64,000 nt of DNA from the NCBI RefSeq assembly GCF_029269835.1, contig NZ_JARJBB010000010.1, positions 1 through 64,000 of the forward strand, given 5' to 3'. A program made the translations under genes and the position numbers. Shown here one piece after another: positions 25,644 to 35,520 of the stretch. The stretch is from Streptomyces tropicalis. GTDB lineage: Bacteria > Actinomycetota > Actinomycetes > Streptomycetales > Streptomycetaceae. Each line of letters starts with the position of its first letter. Position 1 is the first letter of the stretch. The notes beneath the pieces were generated by a model. The model searched no databases, was not told the origin of the DNA, and was given only the letters and a program-made list of their open reading frames with translations.

Positions 25644-27341
25644 TCAGCGATGCCGCGACCCCGTGGTTCCGCTCGTCGGCGGTGGCCCGGAGAGCCTCAC
25701 GACGCGGGACGTCCCGATGACCTTGCCCCGCGCGTTCAGCGCCTTCACCTGGAAGTACGGTCCGGGGGCGTGCGTGGTGACGGCCGTCTCGAACCCGGCC
25801 CGTCGAGCGTGTCCGACGACGACCGACAGGGAGTGGGGGCCGGACCCGGCGAGTACGCGCCACGCGCGCGTCTGCGTCGAGCCGTTCCAGGAGGCGTAAA
25901 CGACGTGGTCCCCGCCACTGGCCCGCGCCGCGGCACTCGGAGGGTAGTACGGACTGCCCACCCATTCGTTCCGGAAGGCCCGGTACGAGATGTCGGAACC
26001 CGGCTGCTTCGCGTCGTAGAGCAGGTTCCGTGAGCCGTTGCCCCGGGTGTTCCCCGCGCCCGCGTACTCCGAGTAGTACGGGCTCTGGCCCCATCCGATG
26101 AATTCGTCGCCGTTGGAGAGGGCCTGGGTGTTTCCCTGGGTCGGTGACTCCAGCGGCGGCCGGTGGTAGTAGGTCCTGTCCACGGTCGCCCTCCGGCTGC
26201 GGAAGTCGAGGCGGAGGATCAGGCCGTGCGACTCCTGCTCGGGGGCGCCGTCGGGCAGGTCGCAGCAACCGTCGTCGAACATGCTGATCCGGTCTCCCGG
26301 CCGGTACCGGGCATCGTGCTGCCAGTAGAAGTCCGCGTTCGGGCCGAAGGTGAAGTCGCTCTTCTTCCCTCCGATCCGGTACCGGATCCTCCCGGACCTC
26401 TTGGCGACGTCGTAGATCGCCCACATGTTCCGGGCCGAGATCAGCAGGCGGCCGTCGGGACCCTCGTCGACCGAGTTGATGTGAAAGGCGTCCCACACCC
26501 CGTCGGACGACGACGCGCTGGAGACCGGCTCCTCGGAATCCGCGGGGTCCAGGTGGTCCAGTGCGTTCCACGAGAAGACGAGTCTGCCCGTCGCGAGGTC
26601 GACCTCCTGGATCTCGCTGTTCTCGATGGAGCCGTCCCTCGGGCCTCCGTAGGGCGTGAGGTCCATGGGCACGGGCCTGGACGCGATGAACAGCGCGGTG
26701 CCCCTGCGGGTCAGCGTGAACTCGTGCTCGTCCGGGTAGTAGCCGTGATGCGCGAAGACCGTCCTGAGCAGGCGGTAGTGGGTGTCGTAGACGTAGTAGC
26801 ACCCGCCCGGTTCCGGGGCCCCCGCCGGCAGGTTCGTGTACGCCGGTGGCAGGGCGAGGCTTCCCTGCCACCAGGTCAGCACCGGCTGTCCCCGGCCCCT
26901 GCGGTCGTAGGAGGTCTGGACCCGGAAGTCCGCGTTCTGGAGGTTCACGGAGGGGAGCGGGCGGAACCAGACCGGATCGCCGGAGTTGTCGTTGATCAAC
27001 GCCCCGGTCCGGCCGATCATCCTGTCGGCGCTGAACGGGCCCACGAAGATGTCTCCGCGAGCCGTTCCGGGCTTGTTCGCGGTCACGGTCACCCGCATGG
27101 GGTGAAGGGCCGGCGCCGAGACGAAGCTCCACACGTCGCTGCCCGAGAGGATCGGGGGCGGGGTGCTCTGCGACGGCGGGAAGGGCTTCGTCGCGCACGG
27201 ACGGGGCGGGCGCCCCTGCGGACTCGCCGCGGCCGGCGGCGCACAGCTCGCGGCGACGCACGCCGCAGCGGCCATGCAGGCACCCACGGCCTGGCGGATC
27301 CATCCTCGTGTCCGGCGAGCCGGCGGCTCTCGCGTCACCAT
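25644..27341 (-). CDS. Secreted arylsulfotransferase-family protein
   Basis: A 565-residue exported protein. The signal region (residues 1-40, RRTRGWIRQAVGAC then an Ala-rich core) is followed by a beta-propeller-like domain of the arylsulfotransferase (Arylsulfotran_2) type. The hallmark DAFHINSVDEGPDGRLLISARNM is present, along with HHGYYPDEHEF and FYWQHDARY, which supply candidate catalytic His residues. The family moves sulfate between phenols, but most actinobacterial members are untested. The start at 27341 (MVTREPP) has GGAGGCC 6 bases upstream. It lies just outside the accessory island. Confidence 0.8.
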   Translation of the reverse strand: MVTREPPARRTRGWIRQAVGACMAAAACVAASCAPPAAASPQGRPPRPCATKPFPPSQSTPPPILSGSDVWSFVSAPALHPMRVTVTANKPGTARGDIFVGPFSADRMIGRTGALINDNSGDPVWFRPLPSVNLQNADFRVQTSYDRRGRGQPVLTWWQGSLALPPAYTNLPAGAPEPGGCYYVYDTHYRLLRTVFAHHGYYPDEHEFTLTRRGTALFIASRPVPMDLTPYGGPRDGSIENSEIQEVDLATGRLVFSWNALDHLDPADSEEPVSSASSSDGVWDAFHINSVDEGPDGRLLISARNMWAIYDVAKRSGRIRYRIGGKKSDFTFGPNADFYWQHDARYRPGDRISMFDDGCCDLPDGAPEQESHGLILRLDFRSRRATVDRTYYHRPPLESPTQGNTQALSNGDEFIGWGQSPYYSEYAGAGNTRGNGSRNLLYDAKQPGSDISYRAFRNEWVGSPYYPPSAAARASGGDHVVYASWNGSTQTRAWRVLAGSGPHSLSVVVGHARRAGFETAVTTHAPGPYFQVKALNARGKVIGTSRVVRLSGPPPTSGTTGSRHR

Positions 27342-27655
27342 GGTCGGCCTCCTTGGCACCCGGCACCCCTGTCCGGCCGGGGTGCCACTGGTCGTCGAGC
27401 GCTTCGTCCGGTGAACCCCTCCGGCCGGAACGACCGGGACCGGGAGTCACCCGGGCGACGCTAGGGGGACCGGGGCCGCCCGCACCTGCGCACAGCCGGT
27501 GAGGTAGACCGTTCGGCAGGCGCCGCCTCACCCGGACGGGCGGCAGGGAGGAGCGGCCGTCCCAGGGCCCGCCCAGTGCCTCATCTGTGCGGAGGCCCTC
27601 ATCACATGTGCGGAGTTCCGTACGGACGTACGGGTGATTGCGGGAGAATGGGCCG
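27342..27655. other. Divergent promoter region
   Basis: About 314 bases between the leftward arylsulfotransferase gene and the rightward HAD gene. No gene is supported. TTGCGGGAGAATG just before 27656 may combine the ribosome-binding site of the HAD gene. Confidence 0.4.
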
Positions 27656-28564
27656 GTGACCTCAGCGACTCGAAAGCCCGACGTACCGGCCTCTTCCGTC
27701 CTCCCGACCCCGGTCGCACGGCGAGGGGCGCCCCTCGCCCCGCCGCGGCTGATCGCCACCGACCTGGACGGCACGCTGCTGCGGGACGACAAGTCGGTGT
27801 CCCCGCGCACGGTCGCCGCCCTCGCCGCCGCCGAGGAGGCGGGCATCGAGGTCTTCTTCGTGACCGGCCGCCCGGCCCGCTGGATGGACGTCGTCAGCGA
27901 GCACGTGCACGGCCACGGCATGGCGATCTGCGGCAACGGCGCCGCCGTGGTCGACCTGCACGGCGGTCCCGGGGCCCACCGCTTCCTGAAGGTGCGCGAC
28001 CTGGCCCGGGAGAACGCGCGGGACGCGGTCGGACTGCTGCGGGACGCCGCACCGGGCACGGTGTACGCGGTCGAGCAGACGTACGGCTTCCACCAGGAGC
28101 CCGCGTACCCCAAGCTGCACCGGGAGATCCCGGACACCCTGGCTCCGGCCGAGGAGCTGCTCGCGGCCGACGGCGCCGGCACCGACCAGCCGATCCTGAA
28201 GATCCTCGCGTACCACCCCGAGCTGGACCCGGACGCCTTCCTCGGCCTGGCCCGCCTCGCCGTGGGCGAGCGCGCCACCATCACCCGGTCCAGCCCCAGC
28301 GCGCTGCTGGAGATCAGCGGGCCGGACGTCTCCAAGGCCAGCACGCTCGCGCTGTGCTGCGCCGAACGCGGCATCGCCCGCGAGCAGGTCGCCGCCTTCG
28401 GCGACATGCCCAACGACGTGGAGATGCTCACCTGGGCCGGGCAGTCCTTCGCCATGGGCAACGCCCACCCCGCCGTGATCGCCGCGGCCTCCGGACGCAC
28501 GGTCGCCAACAACGAGGACGGGGTCGCGGTCGTGATCGAGCACATGCTGGCCCGGGTCGTCTGA
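27656..28564 (+). CDS. HAD superfamily (Cof-type) phosphatase
   Basis: A 302-residue phosphatase related to the one at 10158. Motif I is LIATDLDGTLLR, motif II FVTGRP, motif III Lys in VSKASTLAL, and motif IV AAFGDMPNDVEM, with a Cof-type cap between. A 35-residue Pro/Ala-rich extension precedes the domain. GTG 27656 is chosen because GGGAG lies 9 bases upstream; an in-frame ATG at 27638 lacks one. Substrate unknown. A strong hairpin follows the stop. Confidence 0.9.
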   Translation: MTSATRKPDVPASSVLPTPVARRGAPLAPPRLIATDLDGTLLRDDKSVSPRTVAALAAAEEAGIEVFFVTGRPARWMDVVSEHVHGHGMAICGNGAAVVDLHGGPGAHRFLKVRDLARENARDAVGLLRDAAPGTVYAVEQTYGFHQEPAYPKLHREIPDTLAPAEELLAADGAGTDQPILKILAYHPELDPDAFLGLARLAVGERATITRSSPSALLEISGPDVSKASTLALCCAERGIAREQVAAFGDMPNDVEMLTWAGQSFAMGNAHPAVIAAASGRTVANNEDGVAVVIEHMLARVV

Positions 28565-28568
28565 CACG

Positions 28569-28597
28569 GCCCGCGGAGGCCGGAACCGGCCGCGGGC
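28569..28597 (+). terminator. Stem-loop after the HAD gene
   Basis: GCCCGCGG...GCCGG pairs with CCGGC...CGCGGGC (12 pairs, a 3-base bulge and AA loop) 5 bases past the stop. No T tract follows, as is common in Streptomyces. Confidence 0.55.
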
Positions 28598-28748
28598 GCG
28601 GAACCGACCGCACACCGTACGAGGTACGAGGCCGGCGGGAACCGGCCGCGGGCGCGGGTCCCCCCGGGCCGTACGAGGCCGCGGGGGCGGGGGCGCAAGC
28701 GCCGCGGGGGACCAGGGGCGGGCCCGCCCGGCCGGGCCCGGTCCGGCG

Positions 28749-31700
28749 TCATGCCGTCGCGGTCGCCAGGGCCTCCGTCCCGGTCTCCCGGTCCGCCATC
28801 CGCCGCAGCGGGCCCGGCCGTGCGGCGAGCCGGGCGTAGGGGCCCCGCTGCACCACCCCTCCCGCGTCCAGCACGATCACCTCGTCGACGTCCTCCAGTC
28901 CCGCCAGCCGGTGGGTGATGAGGAGCGTCGTACGGCCCTCGGTGGCGGCCAGCAGATCGGCCGTCAGGGCGTCGGCGGTCGGGAGGTCCAGGTGCTCGGC
29001 GGGCTCGTCGAGCACGAGGACCGGGAAGTCGGCGAGGAGGGCGCGGGCCAGCGCGAGCCGCTGCCGCTGCCCCCCGGAGAGGCGGGCGCCGTGCTCGCCG
29101 ACGAGCGTGTCGAGGCCGTCGGGCAGGCTGTCGGCCCAGGCGAGCAGCCGGGCCCGCGCGAGGGCGTCCCGCAGGTCGGCCTCGGTCGCGTCCTTCCTGG
29201 CCAGCAGCAGGTTCTCCCGCACGGAGCTGTCGAAGAGGTGCGCGTCCTGGGCGCACAGCCCGACCATCCGCCGTACGTCGTCGCCGTCCAGGGCGCGGGC
29301 GTCCACCCCGCCGAGGGTGTACCCGCCCTCCTGCGGGTCCAGGAACCGCAGCAGCACCTGGGCCAGCGTCGTCTTGCCGGACCCGGACGGCCCGACCACC
29401 GCGACCCGGCGGCCCCGCTCCAGGGTGAGGTCCAGCCCGTGCAGCGCGTCCCGGTCCTGCCCCGCGTGCCGGGCGGTGAGGCCCCTGACGGTGAGCGGGA
29501 AGGGCGTGGCGGGCGGTCGCTGGGCCCGCTCCGGCTCCCGGACCGGATCGGGGGCGTCCAGCACCTCGTACACCCGCTCCGCGCTGCGGCGCACCCGCTG
29601 CCGGTACTGCACGGCGAGCGGCATCCCGGCCACCGCCTCGAAGGCGGCCGTCGTGGTCAGGACGACCACGGCCGTGGCCACGCCGGCCAGCCGCCCGCCG
29701 GCGACGGCCGCCGCGGCGACGAGCGCCGTGGCGGCGAGGGTCAGCCCGGAGACCAGCGCGGTCAGACCGGCGCCGAGCGCGGTGGCCCCGGCGGAGCGGG
29801 CGGCGATCCGGGTGAGCCGCGCGTCGGCCCGCCGGGCCTCGGCGGTGCGGGCGGGCAGCGCCCCGGCGACCGCCAGCTCGGCGGTACCGGTGAGCAGGTC
29901 GGTCACCCGGGTGGCGAGCACCCCCCGGGCGGGCGCGAGCCGCTGCTCGGCGCGCCGGGCCACGGCACCGGTGACGAGCGGGATGCCGGCCCCGGCCGCG
30001 AGCAGCCCTGCGCCGAGCACCGCGGCGGCCGGCGGCAGCAGCCACGCGGTGAAGGCGACGGAGGCCGCCGACACGAGCAGCGCGGCCCCGGCGGGCAGCC
30101 GCCAGCGCAGCCAGTAGTCCTGGAGGGCGTCGACGTCGGTGACGAGGCGGGACAGCAGGTCCCCCCGGCGTGCGTCGCGCAGCCCGGCCGGTGCCAGGCG
30201 CTCCAGCCGCCGGTAGACCGCGACCCGGCAGTCGGCGAGCATCCGCAGCACCGTGTCGTGGGACACCAGGCGCTCGGCGTACCGGAAGACGGCCCGCCCG
30301 ATGCCGAAGGCCCGCGTGGCCGTGACGGCCACCATCAGGTACAGCACGGGCGGCTGCTGCGAGGCCCGTGAGATGAGCCACCCGGAGGTGGCCATCAGCC
30401 CGACCGCGGAGGCGAGCGCGAGGCTGCCGAGCAGCAGGGCGAGAGCGAGACGGCCACGCCGGGGGCCGGCCAGCGAACGGACCCGGGCGAGAACACCGCG
30501 CACGACGGGGCCGGCACCGGCTCGGAGACGGGCGGCCGGGAGCGCGGCCGGAGCCGCACCGGTCCCTGCCGGGGCGACGCCGCGCTCGGCCGGAGCCGCA
30601 CCGGCCCCCACGGGGGCACCACCACGCACGGCCGGAGCCGCACCGGCCCCCACGGGGGCACCACCACGCACGGCCGGAGCCGCACCAACCCCGGCGGGGA
30701 CGCCACCACGCACGGCCGGAGCCGCACCGGCCCCCACGGGGGCACCACCACGCACGGCCGGAGCCGCACCAACCCCGACAGGGACGCCACCCCGCACGGC
30801 CGGAGCCGCACCAACCCCGACCGGGGCGCCGAGCGCGGTCGGGCCCGTGCCGGTGCCGGCCGTGACCGCACCGCGCCCGGCCGGAGCCGGACCGGGCTGC
30901 GCCCCCCGCGCCGCGCCGGGTGCGGCAGCCCGCTCCGCGGTCGCCCAAGGCGCCTCGCCCGCGGGCTCGGGGATGCCCTCCCCGAGCCCCTCCGGCCGTG
31001 CCCGCCCGGGGAGCCGGACCACCCGGTCGGCCACCTCCAGCAGGGCCGGCCGGTGCACCACGAGCAGCACCGTCCGTCCGGCGGACAGCCTCCGGACCGC
31101 GTCGACGATCCGGGCCTCGGTCGCCCCGTCGAGGGCGGCCGTCGGTTCGTCGAGCAGCAGGACGGGGCGGTCGGCGAGGAAGGCGCGGGCGAGTGCGAGC
31201 CGCTGGCGCTGCCCGGCGGAGAGCCCGGCCCCGTCCTCGCCGAGCACCGCCTCCTCCCGCTCGGGCAGGGCGTCGACGAAGTCCAGTGCACCGGCGTCGG
31301 CCAGCGCGCGCCGGACGGCCGCACGGTCGGCGCCGGGCCGGGCGAGCCGGACGTTGTCGGCGATGGTCCCGGCGTACAGGTGCGGACGCTGCGGCACCCA
31401 GGCGATCCGGGCCCGCCACTGCTCCGGATCGATGTCCGCGAGGTCGGTGCCGCCGATCCGGACCCGCCCCGCGGCCGGAGCGACGAAGCCGAGCAGGACG
31501 TTCAGCAGGGTCGACTTGCCGGCGCCGCTCGGCCCGACGAGCGCCACGGTCTCCCCCGGTGCGAGGGTGAGCGACACATCGGTCAGGGCGTCCTCGGAGC
31601 GGCCGGGGTGGCGCACGGTGACGCCGTCGAGGACCACCGGGCCCGCGGGGACGGCGCCCCGGCCCGACGGTGGGAGCGGTGTCTCCAGCACGGCGAAGAT

Positions 31701-32630
31701 CTCCTCGGCCGCCGCGAGTCCCTCCGCCGCCGCGTGGAACTGCGTCCCCACCTGCCGCAGGGGCAGATAGGCCTCGGGTGCCAGCACCAGGACCACCAGT
31801 CCGTCGTACAGCGCCATCTCGCCGTTCACGAGCCGCATGCCGATCGTGACGGCGACCAGGGCGACGGACAGCGTGGCCAGCAGCTCCAGCGCGAACGAGG
31901 AGAGGAAGGCGATCCTGAGGGTGCGCAGGGTCGCTCGCCGGTACTCGCCGGTGATGCGGCGGATGGAGTCCGCCTGCGCCTTGGCCCGGCCGAACACCTT
32001 CAGGGTCGGCAGCCCCGCGACCACGTCCAGGAAGTGCCCCGACAGCCGGGACAGCAGCCGCCACTGACGGTCCGTCCGGGACTGGGTGGCCCAGCCGATC
32101 AGGACCATGAAGAGCGGGATGAGGGGCAGGGTGGCCACGATGAGGGCCGCCGACACCCAGGCCTCGGTGACGATCCGGGCGAGCACCGCCACCGGCACCA
32201 CGACCGCCAGCCCCAACTGGGGCAGGTAGCGCGCGAAGTAGTCGTCGAGGGCGTCGATGCCCCGGGTGGCCAGGGCGACCAGCGAGCCGGTCCGCCGGCC
32301 CGACGGCCGGTGCGGTCCGAGCGCGGCCGCCCGTTCCAGCAGCCGCCCGCGCAATTCCGACTTCACCGCCGCGCTCGCCCGGTGCGCGGCCAGCTCGGTG
32401 AGCCAGGACACCAGGGCGCGACCGCCGGCGACGCCGGCCAACAGCATCAGGGGAGTACGGAGTTCGGCCACCGGCATCCGGTGCTGGAAGGCGCCCGTCA
32501 CCAGCTCGGCCAGCAGCATCGCCTGCGCGACGACCAGTCCGGCCCCGACGGCACCCAGGCCGACCACCGCCACCAGGAAGAACCGGGTGGCACGGGCATG
32601 GCGCAGCAGGCGCGGATCGATCGGTTTCAC
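28749..32630 (-). CDS. cydCD: CydD-CydC fused ABC exporter for cytochrome bd assembly
   Basis: A 1293-residue fusion of two half-exporters. The N-terminal CydD half has membrane helices to about residue 300, Walker A GPSGAGKST and Walker B LLLDEPTAALD. The C-terminal CydC half has helices from about residue 740, GPSGSGKTT and LVLDEPAEHLD, with signatures SAGQRQR and SGGQRQR. CydCD exports cysteine/glutathione-type thiols and is needed for cytochrome bd assembly. The halves are joined by a long Ala/Pro/Gly linker with a 14-residue tandem repeat. The GTG start at 32630 lies within a perfect parS site; cydB is 75 bases upstream. Confidence 0.93.
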   Translation of the reverse strand: MKPIDPRLLRHARATRFFLVAVVGLGAVGAGLVVAQAMLLAELVTGAFQHRMPVAELRTPLMLLAGVAGGRALVSWLTELAAHRASAAVKSELRGRLLERAAALGPHRPSGRRTGSLVALATRGIDALDDYFARYLPQLGLAVVVPVAVLARIVTEAWVSAALIVATLPLIPLFMVLIGWATQSRTDRQWRLLSRLSGHFLDVVAGLPTLKVFGRAKAQADSIRRITGEYRRATLRTLRIAFLSSFALELLATLSVALVAVTIGMRLVNGEMALYDGLVVLVLAPEAYLPLRQVGTQFHAAAEGLAAAEEIFAVLETPLPPSGRGAVPAGPVVLDGVTVRHPGRSEDALTDVSLTLAPGETVALVGPSGAGKSTLLNVLLGFVAPAAGRVRIGGTDLADIDPEQWRARIAWVPQRPHLYAGTIADNVRLARPGADRAAVRRALADAGALDFVDALPEREEAVLGEDGAGLSAGQRQRLALARAFLADRPVLLLDEPTAALDGATEARIVDAVRRLSAGRTVLLVVHRPALLEVADRVVRLPGRARPEGLGEGIPEPAGEAPWATAERAAAPGAARGAQPGPAPAGRGAVTAGTGTGPTALGAPVGVGAAPAVRGGVPVGVGAAPAVRGGAPVGAGAAPAVRGGVPAGVGAAPAVRGGAPVGAGAAPAVRGGAPVGAGAAPAERGVAPAGTGAAPAALPAARLRAGAGPVVRGVLARVRSLAGPRRGRLALALLLGSLALASAVGLMATSGWLISRASQQPPVLYLMVAVTATRAFGIGRAVFRYAERLVSHDTVLRMLADCRVAVYRRLERLAPAGLRDARRGDLLSRLVTDVDALQDYWLRWRLPAGAALLVSAASVAFTAWLLPPAAAVLGAGLLAAGAGIPLVTGAVARRAEQRLAPARGVLATRVTDLLTGTAELAVAGALPARTAEARRADARLTRIAARSAGATALGAGLTALVSGLTLAATALVAAAAVAGGRLAGVATAVVVLTTTAAFEAVAGMPLAVQYRQRVRRSAERVYEVLDAPDPVREPERAQRPPATPFPLTVRGLTARHAGQDRDALHGLDLTLERGRRVAVVGPSGSGKTTLAQVLLRFLDPQEGGYTLGGVDARALDGDDVRRMVGLCAQDAHLFDSSVRENLLLARKDATEADLRDALARARLLAWADSLPDGLDTLVGEHGARLSGGQRQRLALARALLADFPVLVLDEPAEHLDLPTADALTADLLAATEGRTTLLITHRLAGLEDVDEVIVLDAGGVVQRGPYARLAARPGPLRRMADRETGTEALATATA
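30546..30840 (-). repeat. 42-base tandem repeat within the cydCD linker
   Basis: About seven imperfect 42-base units, each containing CGGCCGGAGCCGCACC on the plus strand, encode the 14-residue repeat GAAPAVRGGAPVGA in the linker between the two half-exporters. All units keep the frame. Confidence 0.85.
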
Positions 32631-32637
32631 GTGAAAC
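32624..32637. other. parS site (perfect) at the start of cydCD
   Basis: GTTTCACGTGAAAC is an exact Streptomyces parS palindrome. It overlaps the GTG initiation codon of cydCD (32628-32630), so ParB binding could in principle affect expression of this gene. Confidence 0.85.
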
Positions 32638-32704
32638 AGGCCCTTCGGGTCCGGGGAGGGCGCCGTCCGCGGCACGTCGGGCGGCGGCGCCCTCCCGGCC
32701 AGAC

Positions 32705-33712
32705 TCAGTGCACGGCGTCGGCGGCGATGTGCTGCGTGCCGATCCGCTTGCGGAACACCCAGTAGGTCCAGCCCTGGTAGAGCAGGACGAGCGGCGTGGC
32801 GATGCCGGCGCACCAGGTCATGATCTTCAGGGTGTACGGGCTGGACGAGGCGTTGGTGACGGTCAGGCTCCACTGCGCGTTCAGCGAGGAGGGCATGACG
32901 TCCGGGAAGAGCGCCAGGAAGAGCATCGCCACCGCGGCCACGACGGTCACGCCGGACAGCGCGAACGCCCAGCCCTCGCGTCCCGCCTGGTTGGCCGCGA
33001 GCGCGGTCAGCAGCGCGGCCACGGCGACGACCAGCGCCACCAGGCTCCGCCCGTTGCCCGTGTCGGCCTGGGTCCACAGCAGGAAGGCGAGTGCCACGAC
33101 CGCCGTGAGCAGACCGGCCCACAGGGCCAGCCGCCGGGCCCGCACACGGATGTCACCGACGGTCTTGAGCGCCGTGAACACCGCACCGTGGAAGGTGAAG
33201 AGGGTCAGGGTGACCGCACCGCCCAGGAGCGCGTACGGGTCGAGCAGATCGCCGACCGTGCCCACGTACTCGAAGTTCCGGTCGATCGGCACCCCGTGGA
33301 CGATGTTGGCGAAGGCCACGCCCCACAGGAACGCCGGCAGCAGCGAGGTCCAGAAGATCGCGGTCTCCCAGGAGCGCTGCCACCTCTCCTCGGGCCGCTT
33401 GGCCCGGTACTCGAAGGCGACGCCCCGGACGATCAGGCAGACCAGGATGAGCAGCAGCGGCAGGTAGAAGCCGGAGAACAGGGTGGCGTACCAGTCGGGG
33501 AAGGCGGCGAAGGTCGCGCCGCCCGCGGTGAGCAGCCAGACCTCGTTGCCGTCCCAGACGGGGCCGATGGTGTTGATCAGCACCCGCCGCTCGGGCCGGT
33601 CGCGGGCGAGCAGCCGCGTGAGGATGCCGACCCCGAAGTCGAAGCCCTCCAGGAAGAAGTAGCCGGTCCACAGGACGGCGATGAGGACGAACCAGACGTT
33701 GTGCAGTTCCAT
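32705..33712 (-). CDS. cydB: Cytochrome bd quinol oxidase subunit II
   Basis: A 335-residue protein with about eight to nine helices. N-terminal landmarks are FFLEGFDFGVG, GPVWDGNEVWLL and FPDWYATLFSGFY, all typical of CydB. It forms the terminal oxidase with CydA, reducing oxygen with high affinity and without proton pumping. It starts 20 bases after cydA and is co-transcribed with it and cydCD. Confidence 0.96.
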   Translation of the reverse strand: MELHNVWFVLIAVLWTGYFFLEGFDFGVGILTRLLARDRPERRVLINTIGPVWDGNEVWLLTAGGATFAAFPDWYATLFSGFYLPLLLILVCLIVRGVAFEYRAKRPEERWQRSWETAIFWTSLLPAFLWGVAFANIVHGVPIDRNFEYVGTVGDLLDPYALLGGAVTLTLFTFHGAVFTALKTVGDIRVRARRLALWAGLLTAVVALAFLLWTQADTGNGRSLVALVVAVAALLTALAANQAGREGWAFALSGVTVVAAVAMLFLALFPDVMPSSLNAQWSLTVTNASSSPYTLKIMTWCAGIATPLVLLYQGWTYWVFRKRIGTQHIAADAVH

Positions 33713-33732
33713 GACGGTGCAGCTCCCTCGGC

Positions 33733-35241
33733 CTAGTACGAGAAGGCCATCGGCCTGTCGGCGTCACGGGTGTCGCCGCCGATCTTCGTGGGCGGGTGGA
33801 GATCGGCCTCGGTCAGCTCGGGCGGCCCGGCCTTGACGTACTTCACGAGCAGCTTGACCTCGACCACGGCGAGGACGGCGTAGAGCAGCGTGAAGACGGT
33901 CATCGAGGTGATGACCTCGGCCTGGGAGACACCGGGGGAGACCGCGTGCCGGGTCTGCAGGACGCCGTAGACGACCCACGGCTGACGGCCGGTCTCGGTG
34001 AAGATCCAGCCCCAGGAGTTGGCGATGAGGGGGAAGGCCAGGGTCCAGACCGCGATGCGCCAGAACCAGGCGGTGAGCGTGGGGCTGAGGGCCCGGCTCG
34101 GGAGGAGCACCAGGTGCGGCACCTCGTCGTCGCCGACCCTCAGGTGCTCCGGCAGCATGAACTTCTTGCGGGTCAGCCAGAGTCCGGCCAGGCCGACGGC
34201 GAAGGACGCCATGCCGAAGCCGATCATCCAGCGGAATCCCCAGAACGTCACGGGGATGTTGGGCCGGTAGTCGCCGGGCCCGAACTTCTGCTGCTCGGCC
34301 TTGTTGACGTCGTTGATGCCCGGCACGTGCGCGTGGAAGTCGTCGGCGGCGAGGAAGGACAGCAGGCCCGGGATCTCGATGGCCACGCTGTTGTGGCCCT
34401 TGTCCACGTCCCCGTAGGCGAAGATCGAGAAGGGCGCGGAGTCCTGGCCGTCCCACAGTGCCTCGGCCGCCGCCATCTTCATCGGCTGCTGCTTGAACAT
34501 GACCTTGCCGAGGACGTCCCCGCTGACCGCGGTGAGCAGGCCGGCGACGACGACGGTGACCAGCCCGAGCCGCAGCGAGGTCTTCATCACGCGGATGTGC
34601 CGCTTGCGGGCGAGATGGAAGGCGGAGATGCCGACCATGAAGGCGCCGCCGGTGAGGAAGGCGGCGGTCAGGGTGTGGAAGGCCTGGCTGAGGGCGGTGT
34701 TCTGGGTGAGCACCGCGAGGAAGTCGGTGAGCTCGGCGCGGCCCTTGGCCCCGTTGATGCGGTAGCCGACCGGGTGCTGCATCCAGGAGTTGGCGGCGAG
34801 GATGAAGTACGCCGACAGGATGGTGCCGAGGGACACCATCCATATGCAGGCCAGGTGGATCTTCTTGGGCAGCTTGTCCCAGCCGAAGATCCACAGGCCG
34901 ATGAAGGTGGACTCGAAGAAGAACGCGATCAGCGCCTCGAAGGCGAGCGGGGCGCCGAAGACGTCCCCCACGAAGCGGGAGTAGTCCGACCAGTTCATGC
35001 CGAACTGGAACTCCTGCACGATGCCGGTGACCACGCCCATGGCGATGTTGATCAGAAAGAGCTTGCCCCAGAACTTGGTGGCCCTGAGATAGGTCTCCTT
35101 CTCCGTGCGCACCCAGGCCGTCTGCAGCCCGGCCGTCAGAGCGGCCAGCGAGATGGTCAGGGGGACGAAGAGGAAGTGGTAGACGGTGGTGATGCCGAAC
35201 TGCCAGCGCGCCAGCGTCTCCGGCGCCAGAGCCAGGTCCAC
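33733..35241 (-). CDS. cydA: Cytochrome bd quinol oxidase subunit I
   Basis: The 502-residue subunit carries the haems. It has the N-terminal RWQFGITTVYHFLFVPL with the haem b595 His, the b558 ligands in the NSWMQHPVG and downstream regions, and the diagnostic GRQPW in TETGRQPWVVYG. The quinol loop is short, as in most Gram-positive enzymes. GTG 35241 has GGAG 8 bases upstream. A Rex operator lies about 95 bases upstream, indicating induction when NADH rises under oxygen limitation. Confidence 0.96.
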   Translation of the reverse strand: MDLALAPETLARWQFGITTVYHFLFVPLTISLAALTAGLQTAWVRTEKETYLRATKFWGKLFLINIAMGVVTGIVQEFQFGMNWSDYSRFVGDVFGAPLAFEALIAFFFESTFIGLWIFGWDKLPKKIHLACIWMVSLGTILSAYFILAANSWMQHPVGYRINGAKGRAELTDFLAVLTQNTALSQAFHTLTAAFLTGGAFMVGISAFHLARKRHIRVMKTSLRLGLVTVVVAGLLTAVSGDVLGKVMFKQQPMKMAAAEALWDGQDSAPFSIFAYGDVDKGHNSVAIEIPGLLSFLAADDFHAHVPGINDVNKAEQQKFGPGDYRPNIPVTFWGFRWMIGFGMASFAVGLAGLWLTRKKFMLPEHLRVGDDEVPHLVLLPSRALSPTLTAWFWRIAVWTLAFPLIANSWGWIFTETGRQPWVVYGVLQTRHAVSPGVSQAEVITSMTVFTLLYAVLAVVEVKLLVKYVKAGPPELTEADLHPPTKIGGDTRDADRPMAFSY

Positions 35242-35334
35242 GTCGTCACTCTCCTTACCTCGCCTTGCCTCGCCGCGGTCACAGCGGCCGCCGACCGGTG
35301 ATGCACGGCACATCAGCGGAGCAATCAGGCGCGC

Positions 35335-35352
35335 TTGTGAACGCGTTCACAT
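35335..35352. promoter_or_regulatory. Rex operator upstream of cydA
   Basis: The 16-base palindrome TGTGAACGCGTTCACA (35336-35351), preceded by T, equals the known Rex operator consensus of S. coelicolor. Rex leaves this site when NADH/NAD is high, switching on cydABCD. A half site TTCACAAG follows. Confidence 0.92.
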
Positions 35353-35520
35353 TCACAAGCCAGTATGCCGCATACCCGTTCGAGGCCACCGAGGTGGGGG
35401 TCCCTCCGGAACCCCGAGCGCCCGCATGGCCCCGAAAAGCGCTTCTGAACTGCGGAGACGTGAAGCGTCGCTGCGACGGGGAGAGCGGTGGGCCGGGACC
35501 GGGGTGACCGGAACATGACG

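Noticed and set aside
30546..30840. Regular 42-base repeats that might suggest a CRISPR array
   Set aside because: The units are contiguous with no spacers, stay in frame and encode a protein linker.
25603..32064. Very long open frame of more than 2100 codons on the minus strand, across the arylsulfotransferase, HAD and cydCD genes
   Set aside because: It runs out of frame with the real genes, has no recognisable domains, and arises because stop codons are rare in GC-rich antisense or shifted frames.
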